A DNA stretch of 5,337 nt. Origin: Candidatus Latescibacterota bacterium. GTDB taxonomy: Bacteria; Latescibacterota; 4484-107; B68-G9. Below the pieces are notes generated by a model. The model ran no database searches, was not told the origin of the DNA, and saw only the letters and a list, made by a program, of their open reading frames with translations. Shown piece after piece: positions 1 to 5,337 of the stretch; the stretch's first letter is position 1; each line of letters starts with the position of its first letter. The stretch covers positions 1-5,337 of the forward strand of contig DTYS01000039.1 of assembly GCA_012961755.1 (NCBI GenBank). The letters are read 5' to 3'. The translations under genes and the position numbers were made by a program.

Positions 1-1
1 A

Positions 2-322
2 TGCGGCACCGGGAACCCCTTCTTCACCACCGACACGGCGGCAGCCCTGAGGGCCGCTGAGGTGGGGGCCGAGGTGGTCCTCAAGGGCACCCACTCCGCC
101 GAGGGGGTGTACGATAGAGATCCTGCCAAGTTTAAGGATGCAGTGAAGTTAGATAGGTTAACTTACGAGGACGTGCTGAAGATGGGCCTCAGAGCTTTGG
201 ATATAACTGCGGTGTCCTTCTGTATGGAGCGAAAGTTGCCGATAGTCGTCTTCAACATCCGTACACCGGGCAACCTGCGCAGAGCGGTCTCAGGGGAGGC
301 GGTGGGGACTACAATAGCTTGA
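2..322 (+). CDS. pyrH: UMP kinase (uridylate kinase), 3' part
   Basis: This is the C-terminal 106 residues of bacterial UMP kinase; the gene begins upstream of the window. The enzyme phosphorylates UMP to UDP with ATP in cytoplasmic pyrimidine nucleotide synthesis and belongs to the amino acid kinase fold, unlike eukaryotic UMP/CMP kinases. The visible part opens with the hallmark GTGNPFFTTDTAAALRA, which forms part of the nucleotide-binding region. It continues with GVYDRDP, the LTYEDVL segment and a C-terminal VVFNIRTPGNLRRAVSGE stretch close to the family consensus. The loop before GVYD reads KGTHSAE in place of the common KATKVD and is one residue longer, a length I recall from Bacillus-type enzymes, so it need not be abnormal. 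The stop is TGA at 320-322. frr follows after 31 bases, the usual pyrH-frr arrangement, so the two are probably co-transcribed. Identification is secure. Confidence 0.97.
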   Translation, partial: CGTGNPFFTTDTAAALRAAEVGAEVVLKGTHSAEGVYDRDPAKFKDAVKLDRLTYEDVLKMGLRALDITAVSFCMERKLPIVVFNIRTPGNLRRAVSGEAVGTTIA

Positions 323-341
323 CCCCTCCCATGAGGTTTCC

Positions 342-349
342 AAGGAGGA
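342..349 (+). promoter_or_regulatory. ribosome binding site of frr
   Basis: AAGGAGGA lies four bases before the ATG at 354, a near-perfect match to the anti-Shine-Dalgarno sequence. It fixes the frr start and suggests strong translation. Confidence 0.85.
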
Positions 350-353
350 GGCG

Positions 354-911
354 ATGGTCGAAAAGCTCAAAGGAGAGGTCAGGGTTAAGATGGAGAAGAG
401 CTTGGAGACGTTGCGCCATGAGTTCTCCCAGATACGCACCGGAAGGGCCAGCCCGGCCCTCTTGGACGCCATAAGGGTGGAATATTACGGGACCATGGTC
501 CCTATCCCCCACATAGCCAACGTATCGGCGCCGGAGGCGAGGCTCCTAGTCATCCAGCCCTGGGACAAGTCCACGCTTCCTGCCATAGAGAAGGCGATCC
601 TCGGCTCCGACCTCGGCATAACACCTTCCAACGACGGCAACGTTATACGCCTTTCGATACCCCCCCTTACGGAGGAGAGGAGGCAGGAGCTGGTAAGGAT
701 CGTAAGGAGGTTGGCCGAGGACACAAGGGTGGCGGTGAGGAACATAAGGAGGGAGGCCGTGGAGCGCCTCAGGAAGGCCCAGAAGGATGGGGAGCTCTCC
801 GAGGACGAATCCCGTAGGGCCCAGAAGGAGGTCCAGGAGATAACGGACGAGTACATAAAGAAGGTTGGGGAGGCCCTGGCCCAAAAGGAGGCGGAGATCT
901 TAGAGGAATGA
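354..911 (+). CDS. frr: ribosome recycling factor
   Basis: This encodes a full-length ribosome recycling factor of 185 residues, the standard length. With EF-G and IF3 the protein splits post-termination 70S complexes into subunits so that ribosomes can be reused; it is cytoplasmic and normally essential. Domain I, the three-helix bundle, is expected at about 1-29 and 105-185. Domain II, the small beta domain, spans about 30-104. Family signatures seen are IRTGRASPALLD (27-38), the VEYYGT segment (42-47), LLVIQPWD (64-71), NDGNVIRLSIPPLTEERR (93-110) and NIRREA (130-135). R132 occupies the position of the arginine known to be critical in the E. coli protein. The C-terminus is rich in Glu, Lys and Arg, as expected for the long helices. 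The ATG at 354 is supported by a strong ribosome binding site. The gene follows pyrH and is closed by an intrinsic terminator just after its TGA stop, so it ends the housekeeping transcript. Confidence 0.99.
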   Translation: MVEKLKGEVRVKMEKSLETLRHEFSQIRTGRASPALLDAIRVEYYGTMVPIPHIANVSAPEARLLVIQPWDKSTLPAIEKAILGSDLGITPSNDGNVIRLSIPPLTEERRQELVRIVRRLAEDTRVAVRNIRREAVERLRKAQKDGELSEDESRRAQKEVQEITDEYIKKVGEALAQKEAEILEE

Positions 912-916
912 ACTTA

Positions 917-950
917 GAGGCTCTCCCCAAGGGAGGGCCTCCGTTTTCTT
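917..950 (+). terminator. intrinsic (rho-independent) terminator after frr
   Basis: The arms 917-927 and 931-941 pair over 11 bp (GAGGCTCTCCC with GGGAGGGCCTC), with one G-U wobble at 922/936 and a three-base CAA loop. A TTTTCTT tract follows at 944-950 after CG. The hairpin is GC-rich and begins six bases after the frr stop, so it should end the pyrH-frr transcript. Some read-through into the lipoprotein gene is possible because the T-tract is interrupted by a C. Confidence 0.88.
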
Positions 951-955
951 GGAGG
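951..955 (+). promoter_or_regulatory. ribosome binding site fixing the lipoprotein start at GTG 961
   Basis: GGAGG sits five bases before GTG 961. A TTG in the same frame at 949 lies inside the terminator T-tract, has no ribosome binding site in front of it, and would put two acidic/hydrophobic residues ahead of the lysine-arginine signal peptide start. GTG 961 is therefore preferred. Confidence 0.8.
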
Positions 956-960
956 TAATT

Positions 961-1788
961 GTGAAGAGGATTTCCATATTGTTCCTGTCCCTCCTGTTGG
1001 TCGCCTCCTGCGGAAGGCGGCCCGTGGAGGAGGTGGTCAAGGACCTGGACAGCCCGGACGATGCGGTCAGGAAGAGGGCCGCCCAGGAACTTATAATGAG
1101 GGATAAAGAAGAGGTAGTACCAGCGTTGTTGAACGTGCTCAGGACCGGAAGCCTTAGGGCTCGATATATTGCCATTCAGATCTTAGGCAGGATGAGGGAC
1201 CCGAGGGTGGTGGAGCCCATAAAGGGTTTCCTGTCCTTCCAGAACGCCCACATAAGGGCCGCCGCTGCCCAGGCCCTTGGGAACCTGAAGGCGAAGGAAG
1301 CGTTGGGGGCTTTGGAGGAAGGTCTGAAGGATACCTCCTCCCTGGTCAGGGAGAAGGTTGCGTGGGCCTTGGGGAAGCTGGATACGGCGGGTTCGCTTCC
1401 GTCCCTCAGGAAGGCGATAGGCGATCCCTCCATGAAGGTCAGAAGGAGCGCTTTGGTGTCCTTGGCGGAGCTCTATCCCAAACTAAAGGACGCGGAAAAC
1501 AAAGGGGAGGTTCTAAGGCTCGTTCGGGAACGTATGGAGGACCCAGCCCCTCAGGTGAGATATGTGGCAGTACAGATAGCGGGTATACTTCGCGACAGGC
1601 ATGCCGTCCCGTTGCTCATAGAAAGGCTTGAGGATCCCTTACACTCCATAAGACAGAAGGCAGCGCACTCCCTGGGGGACATCGGGGACCCCAGGGCCAT
1701 CCCGTACCTCAAAGAGATGCTTTCTTCCGAGGACATAGGGGACCAGGAGGCGGCCAGGTGGGCCCTCAGGAGGATGGAGGAGAGATGA
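961..1788 (+). CDS. HEAT-repeat lipoprotein
   Basis: This predicts a 275-residue exported lipoprotein made almost wholly of HEAT/PBS-lyase-like helical repeats. The signal peptide has a short basic start (MKR), a hydrophobic core (ISILFLSLLL) and the lipobox VASC with C17 as the acylated residue. About eight repeats of roughly 31 residues follow, near 20-50, 51-80, 83-112, 113-143, 145-178, 184-213, 215-244 and 246-275. Recurrent features are a D-P or similar turn (DPRVVEP, DPAPQVR, DPRAIPYL), a V/I-R-x-x-A pair and A-x-x-L-G helix ends (AAQALGNL, VAWALGKL, AAHSLGDI). Repeat 5 carries an insertion at about 174-183. HEAT arrays are binding scaffolds; no catalytic motif is seen and no partner can be named. 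The start at GTG 961 is set by GGAGG at 951-955. The TGA stop overlaps the next gene's ATG, so the two are probably translationally coupled. No promoter is evident in the 49 bases after frr. Confidence 0.87.
   Translation: MKRISILFLSLLLVASCGRRPVEEVVKDLDSPDDAVRKRAAQELIMRDKEEVVPALLNVLRTGSLRARYIAIQILGRMRDPRVVEPIKGFLSFQNAHIRAAAAQALGNLKAKEALGALEEGLKDTSSLVREKVAWALGKLDTAGSLPSLRKAIGDPSMKVRRSALVSLAELYPKLKDAENKGEVLRLVRERMEDPAPQVRYVAVQIAGILRDRHAVPLLIERLEDPLHSIRQKAAHSLGDIGDPRAIPYLKEMLSSEDIGDQEAARWALRRMEER
1776..1780 (+). promoter_or_regulatory. ribosome binding site and ATGA overlap for the M20 gene
   Basis: GGAGG lies four bases before ATG 1785, inside the last codons of the lipoprotein gene; the ATG overlaps that gene's TGA as ATGA (1785-1788). 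A competing in-frame GTG at 1758 also has CAGGAGG (1744-1750) seven bases upstream and would add nine residues. ATG 1785 is preferred because M20 proteins usually begin with a short helix like MRERVLKAIDE and because of the overlap geometry. Confidence 0.65.
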
Positions 1789-2945
1789 GGGAAAGGGTCC
1801 TGAAGGCGATAGACGAGGCCGAGGGAAGGCTCAGGGCATTGAGCATGAGGATATACGAGAACCCGGAACTCGCATGGCAGGAGCACAGGGCTGCAGGTTG
1901 GATATGCGATGAGCTGGAAGGGGAAGGATTTCAGGTGGAGAGGAGCTTCTGCGGGATAGATACGGCCTTCAGGGCCAGGCTCCGCGGCAGGGCAGAAGGC
2001 CCCGTAGTGGCCCTCCTCGCCGAGTACGACGCCCTTCCCGGGCTCGGCCATGCCTGTGGCCACCACCTGATAGCAGGCATGGCCGTCGGAGCGGCCCTGG
2101 GGCTCAAGGAGGTCCTTCCGGAGCTCGAAGGTGAGGTTCAGGTCATAGGCGCGCCCGCCGAGGAAGGAGGAGGGGCCAAGGCCAAGATGGTGGAGGAGGG
2201 AGCGTTCGATGGGGTGGATGTGGCCATGATGATGCATCCCTCCGGACGGACCATCCCTGCGAGGGGTTCCCTGGCCGTGCGGGGCTTGGAGTTCGTATTT
2301 CATGGGAGGGCAGCCCATGCTGCGGCCGACCCGGAGAAGGGAATAAACGCTCTGGACGCCGTCATCCAGACCTTCAATTCGATAAACGCCCTCCGTCAAC
2401 AGCTTCCGGACCACGTGAGGATACACGGGATAGTAACCGAAGGTGGTCAGGCCGCGAATGTGATACCCGAAAGGGCCTCCATGCGCCTCGGGGTGAGGAC
2501 CTTAAGGCAGGAACTTCTGGATGAGCTCGTGGAGAAGGTGGAAAGGTGCGCCAGGGGGGCGGCCCTGGCGACGGGAGCGAAGCTCGAGGTGCGGAGGCTC
2601 GAACCGGTCTACGCCGCCATGAAGGTGAACCGGCCGCTCGCCCGGATCGTAGAGGAGCACTTCAGGGAGTTCGGCTTGGAGATCCGCGAACCTCCTCCTA
2701 CAGGCGGTATGGGCTCGACCGATATGGGGAACGTGAGCAGGGTCGTGCCGACAGCTCATCCTTACATCTCGATATCACATAAAGAAGTTCCTGGACATTC
2801 CGAAGAATTCAAGGAGGCGGGGAGGTCCCCCCTCGCCCTGGAGAGGATGCTCTTGGGAGCTAAGGTTCTGGCCCTTACAGCACTGGATCTTCTAACGGAT
2901 CGGGAACTTTTGGAGGAGGTGAAGAGGGACTTCAGGGAGGGGTGA
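1785..2945 (+). CDS. M20-family metal-dependent amidohydrolase (AbgB/PM20D2-like)
   Basis: This encodes a 386-residue zinc-type peptidase/amidohydrolase of family M20. Such enzymes cleave amide bonds in N-acyl amino acids, aminobenzoyl-glutamate or unusual dipeptides. The resemblance to the AbgB/PM20D2 branch rests on EYDALPGLGHACGHH (80-94) and GSTDMGNVS (310-318); the substrate cannot be read from sequence. Expected metal-site residues are H89, C91 and H93 in HACGH, the E126-E127 pair in APAEEGGGAK, H151 in MMMHP and H338 in PGHSEEF. E126 or E127 would be the general base. The catalytic domain is split around a lid/dimerisation domain at about 164-275, with HGRAAHAA (173-180; H178) and GGQAANVIPERASMRLGVR (220-238). 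No signal peptide is present, so it is probably cytoplasmic. It overlaps the lipoprotein stop (ATGA) and the next gene's start (TGATG), implying coupled expression. Length and motifs look complete. Family assignment is firm, substrate open. Confidence 0.92.
   Translation: MRERVLKAIDEAEGRLRALSMRIYENPELAWQEHRAAGWICDELEGEGFQVERSFCGIDTAFRARLRGRAEGPVVALLAEYDALPGLGHACGHHLIAGMAVGAALGLKEVLPELEGEVQVIGAPAEEGGGAKAKMVEEGAFDGVDVAMMMHPSGRTIPARGSLAVRGLEFVFHGRAAHAAADPEKGINALDAVIQTFNSINALRQQLPDHVRIHGIVTEGGQAANVIPERASMRLGVRTLRQELLDELVEKVERCARGAALATGAKLEVRRLEPVYAAMKVNRPLARIVEEHFREFGLEIREPPPTGGMGSTDMGNVSRVVPTAHPYISISHKEVPGHSEEFKEAGRSPLALERMLLGAKVLALTALDLLTDRELLEEVKRDFREG
2936..2942 (+). promoter_or_regulatory. 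ribosome binding site and TGATG overlap for the D-aminoacylase gene
   Basis: GGAGGGG precedes ATG 2945, with the GGAGG core at 2936-2940 four bases away. The ATG shares its A with the upstream TGA (2943-2945). A GTG at 2942 in the same frame is only one base from the core, too close to be the start. Confidence 0.75.
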
Positions 2946-4441
2946 TGGCCGACCTGTTGATAAGGGGTGGCACCATACTGGACGGAAGTGGGGGGGAACC
3001 CTTCGTGGCGGACATCGTCGTAGAGGGCGACAGGATAGCGGACGTGGGCAACTTCCCCCATGTCCAGGCCGATAGGACGATAGATGCCGAGGATCTGTTC
3101 GTGGTCCCAGGCTTCGTGGACCCCCACACCCACGCCCACGACGAGGCCGAAGGGGGGATACTTAAGATCCCCGATGCGGACAACTTCTTACGCCAAGGCG
3201 TCACGACGGTCGTGGCGGGCAACTGTGGAGGTTCCCCGCTTCCGGTAGGGGAGCACTTGGAGCAGGTGGAAAGCTTAGATATACGGACGAACTACGCTGT
3301 CCTCGTAGGTCACGGCTCCGTGCGTAAGGCCGTCTTAGGGATGGAGGACCGCCACGCCACTCCGGAGGAACTCGAAAGGATGAGGGCCCTCGTCCATAAG
3401 GCGATGGAGGAAGGGGCTCTCGGTATGTCCACAGGATTTATGTACGTCCCCGGGGCCTACGCCCCCCTGGAGGAGGTGGTGGCCCTGGCGGAGGAGGTGG
3501 CCCGTAGGGGGGGCGTCTTCACGAGCCACATAAGGGACGAGGGGACGGGACTTCTCGAATCCATCGAAGAGGTGGTGAGGGTGTGCCGGGAGGCAGGGGT
3601 TCCATCCCAGATATCCCACCTTAAGGCATGGGGGAGAGACGGATGGGGAAAGGCCGAAGAGGCCCTGAAACTTTTGGACGACGCCAGGGGCAAGGGCCTC
3701 CCTATAACGGCCGACCAATATCCCTACACCGCAAGCTACACCGGGCTCCAATCCCTCTTCCCGGAATGGGCCTTGGCGGAGGACAAGCTCGAGGAACGCC
3801 TCAAGGACCCCGAGCAGGGAAAGGCCGTAAGGGAGGGCATAGCCCGTAAGATCGACCTCGCAGGAGGACCCGATGCTATCCTTCTGGCCATCTGTGAGGC
3901 CCATCCCGAATACGAGGGCAGGACCCTGGCCCAGGCGGCCGAGGATATGGATAAGGACCCCGTAGGGGCAGTGGAGGAACTTGTGCCCTCTGGGCCGGTA
4001 TCTGCCATATATTTTTCCATGAGGGAGGAGGATGTGGAGGCCATAGCCCGCCATCCGGCCGTGATGGTGGGCTCGGATGGGCACCTGAGGAGGTTCGGCA
4101 TAGGTGTGTCCCACCCTCGGAACTACGGCACCTTCCCGAGGGCCTGGAGGTGGTTCGTGAGGGAGAAGGGGCTGTGGACCCCACAGGAGGCGATAAGGAA
4201 GATGTCCGGGATGGCGGCCGAGAAGTTCGGACTTGAGGGGAGGGGCCTTCTTAAGAGGGGTTACTTCGCCGATATCGTGGTCTTCGACCCCGAGAGGTTC
4301 CGGGATACGGCCACCTTCCGGGACGGCCACGGCTATCCCGAGGGGATCCGTTATGTTATCGTGAACGGGAAGATAGCCGTAGAGGAGGGCCGGACGGCCG
4401 GACGAGGGTACGGAAGGGTTCTGAGGCTGAAGCACGGCTGA
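2945..4441 (+). CDS. N-acyl-D-amino-acid deacylase family amidohydrolase
   Basis: This encodes a 498-residue amidohydrolase-superfamily enzyme of the D-aminoacylase type, which removes the acyl group from N-acyl-D-amino acids. An N-terminal beta-sandwich part (MADLLIRGGTILDGSGG, residues 1-17) and a C-terminal return (ADIVVFDPERF, 442-452; VIVNGKIAVEEG, 471-482) frame the metal-dependent TIM barrel. Expected metal-site residues are H61 and H63 in DPHTHAHDE, C94 in GNCGGSP (the cysteine ligand typical of D-aminoacylases), H195 in SHIRDEG, H225 in SHLKAWG and D378 in GSDGH. Other family marks are LVGHGSVR (120-127), GMSTGFMYVPGAYA (160-173), DQYPYTAS (257-264) and HPRNYGTFPR (390-399). The length fits the family, no signal peptide is seen, and the enzyme is probably cytoplasmic. 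It overlaps the M20 gene by one base, pointing to a joint role in acylated or D-amino-acid use. Related enzymes also act on other cyclic or acyl amides, so the exact substrate is inferred. Confidence 0.9.
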   Translation: MADLLIRGGTILDGSGGEPFVADIVVEGDRIADVGNFPHVQADRTIDAEDLFVVPGFVDPHTHAHDEAEGGILKIPDADNFLRQGVTTVVAGNCGGSPLPVGEHLEQVESLDIRTNYAVLVGHGSVRKAVLGMEDRHATPEELERMRALVHKAMEEGALGMSTGFMYVPGAYAPLEEVVALAEEVARRGGVFTSHIRDEGTGLLESIEEVVRVCREAGVPSQISHLKAWGRDGWGKAEEALKLLDDARGKGLPITADQYPYTASYTGLQSLFPEWALAEDKLEERLKDPEQGKAVREGIARKIDLAGGPDAILLAICEAHPEYEGRTLAQAAEDMDKDPVGAVEELVPSGPVSAIYFSMREEDVEAIARHPAVMVGSDGHLRRFGIGVSHPRNYGTFPRAWRWFVREKGLWTPQEAIRKMSGMAAEKFGLEGRGLLKRGYFADIVVFDPERFRDTATFRDGHGYPEGIRYVIVNGKIAVEEGRTAGRGYGRVLRLKHG

Positions 4442-4453
4442 AGGGGGTGAGGG

Positions 4454-5337
4454 ATGTCCGTATGGGACGAGATGGCCAAGTTGATAGCTAAGCTCCCCTC
4501 CCACGTAATCGGGCCGGAGAGGGTCCGCTTCCTCGGGGACCTCGTGCGTACGGCGCGGGACGAACTGAGGAGGGACATGCAGGGGATAGTCCACGGCTGG
4601 CTGGTCCGCATGTCCCAGAACGAGGCTTCGGACATAGATGTAGGTGGGTGGGGATGTGGAGGGAAGGTCTGGTACAGGATACATGGGGTCAAACGTCCCG
4701 ATCCGGATTCCCAGGTGCTCTCCTTAGAGGAGACGGACCTGCTACTTTTGAACCTTCTGACCGACAGCCAGCGGGAGTTCCTGTTCGAGCACCGAAACCT
4801 GGATTTTTCTTACACCTTCGAAGCCGACGGGAGGTCCTATCGGTTTCGGGCGGATATGTACTTCGACCTGGACCACCTTGCTCTTAATATGCGCTTCATA
4901 AAGGGGGAGATCCGGCCCTTCAAAAGCCTGGGATTCCATCCCAACGTTGCCAGGGCTTTGAGCCTCATCCACGTAAAACAGGGGCTTACCCTGGTCACCG
5001 GGATCACCGGTTCGGGCAAGAGTTCTACTTTGGACAGCATAATAGACGCCAACAACCAGAGCGTGGACGCACACATCGTGATCATCGGGGCTCCCATAGA
5101 AACCGTGCACAAGCCAAAAAGATGTATAATCCGCCACCGAGAGGTGGGCAGGGACGTTAAGTCCTTCAAAGAAGGCACCATAGAGGCCTTACGTCAGGAC
5201 CCGGACATCATAGTCATAGGGGAGATGAGGGACCCCGAGACCATTATGACAGCTTTGGAGGTGACCGACAGCGGCCATAAAGTGTTCTCCACGCTCCACA
5301 CCGCATCGGCGGTCGAGAGCATAGACAGGATAATAGC
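4454..5337 (+). CDS. PilT-like type IV pilus retraction ATPase, 5' part
   Basis: The first 294 residues of a secretion/pilus hexameric ATPase are visible; the gene runs off the window. PilT-type motors depolymerise type IV pili at the cytoplasmic face of the inner membrane and drive twitching, adhesion or DNA uptake. The N-domain is recognisable from ASDIDVGG (58-65) through VWYRIHG (72-78) to LNMRFI (144-149). Walker A is GITGSGKSST (183-192), and Walker B is DIIVIGEMRD (251-260), whose E257 is the expected catalytic glutamate; the GEMRD form favours PilT over PilB. The His box is DSGHKVFSTLHT (272-283) with H275 and H282. The Asp box reads HIVIIGAPIE (207-216): the usual E-D pair is G212-A213, leaving only E216 acidic. 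About 57 residues precede ASDI, longer than classic PilT. ATG 4454 has a G-rich GGGGGTGA site upstream and lies 12 bases after the deacylase stop. It could be a PilT paralogue rather than the housekeeping motor, so no gene symbol is assigned. Confidence 0.9.
   Translation, partial: MSVWDEMAKLIAKLPSHVIGPERVRFLGDLVRTARDELRRDMQGIVHGWLVRMSQNEASDIDVGGWGCGGKVWYRIHGVKRPDPDSQVLSLEETDLLLLNLLTDSQREFLFEHRNLDFSYTFEADGRSYRFRADMYFDLDHLALNMRFIKGEIRPFKSLGFHPNVARALSLIHVKQGLTLVTGITGSGKSSTLDSIIDANNQSVDAHIVIIGAPIETVHKPKRCIIRHREVGRDVKSFKEGTIEALRQDPDIIVIGEMRDPETIMTALEVTDSGHKVFSTLHTASAVESIDRII

Noticed and set aside
85..115. The UMP kinase loop KGTHSAEGVYD differs from the common KATKVDGVYD.
   Set aside because: Loop length and sequence vary here between bacterial lineages, with Bacillus-type enzymes being similarly longer, and the rest of the enzyme is canonical.
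325..348. CCTCC (325-329) could pair with the frr ribosome binding site GGAGG (344-348) and hide it.
   Set aside because: It is only five base pairs over a 14-base loop, and such pairings are expected by chance next to a purine-rich site. There is no further sign of regulation.
1551..2426. A 291-residue open frame on the minus strand opposite the lipoprotein end and the M20 gene.
   Set aside because: It has no recognisable domain, it crosses the junction of two real coupled genes, and no ribosome binding site supports it.
4385..4407. A short GGCCGGACGGCCGGACG-like tandem near the end of the D-aminoacylase.
   Set aside because: It encodes ordinary residues of the C-terminal tail in frame, is too short for a meaningful repeat, and has no T-tract to act as a terminator.
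3335..4684. A 449-residue open frame on the minus strand opposite the D-aminoacylase.
   Set aside because: Its translation is proline-, glycine- and histidine-rich low-information sequence with no family motif, while the plus strand carries a fully motif-supported enzyme. It is a by-product of GC-rich codon use.

Overview
This is a compact, one-strand bacterial window. It is GC-rich, uses AGG heavily for arginine and ATA heavily for isoleucine, and packs its genes tightly with strong GGAGG ribosome binding sites. Six genes read left to right: the 3' end of pyrH (UMP kinase), frr (ribosome recycling factor), a lipoprotein built of HEAT-like repeats, an M20-family amidohydrolase, an N-acyl-D-amino-acid deacylase-type amidohydrolase, and the 5' part of a PilT-like ATPase. 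No RNA gene, mobile element, CRISPR array or gene-free stretch above 50 bases was seen. The codon habits, the amino-acid-catabolism flavour and the PilT subtype would fit an anaerobic amino-acid fermenter such as a member of Synergistota. That placement is inference from memory of family sequences, not a demonstrated result.

Region 1 (1-950) is a housekeeping unit. pyrH and frr lie 31 bases apart, a very common bacterial pairing, and are closed by a convincing intrinsic terminator: an 11-bp stem with a three-base loop followed by TTTTCTT, starting six bases after the frr stop codon.

Region 2 (951-4441) is a tightly coupled trio. The lipoprotein starts at GTG 961. Its stop codon overlaps the M20 start (ATGA), and the M20 stop codon overlaps the D-aminoacylase start (TGATG). 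These overlaps suggest translational coupling and coordinated expression. The two hydrolases plausibly act on N-acylated amino acids or dipeptide-like amides, one with a di-metal M20 site and the other with an amidohydrolase-superfamily site aimed at D-amino acid derivatives. The lipoprotein would sit on the outside of a membrane as a binding scaffold; any link to the two presumably cytoplasmic enzymes is inferred from gene order only.

Region 3 (4454-5337) holds the start of a type IV pilus retraction-type ATPase, only 12 bases after the deacylase stop and so probably on the same transcript. Its Walker A, Walker B and His boxes are intact, but the Asp box reads IIGAPIE where the family norm is close to TIEDPIE. 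It also carries about 57 residues before the point where a standard PilT begins. This divergent ATPase is the most unusual item here. I see no clear sign of a wholly new biological system: every gene belongs to a recognisable family, and the interest lies in gene order and in family-level deviations.
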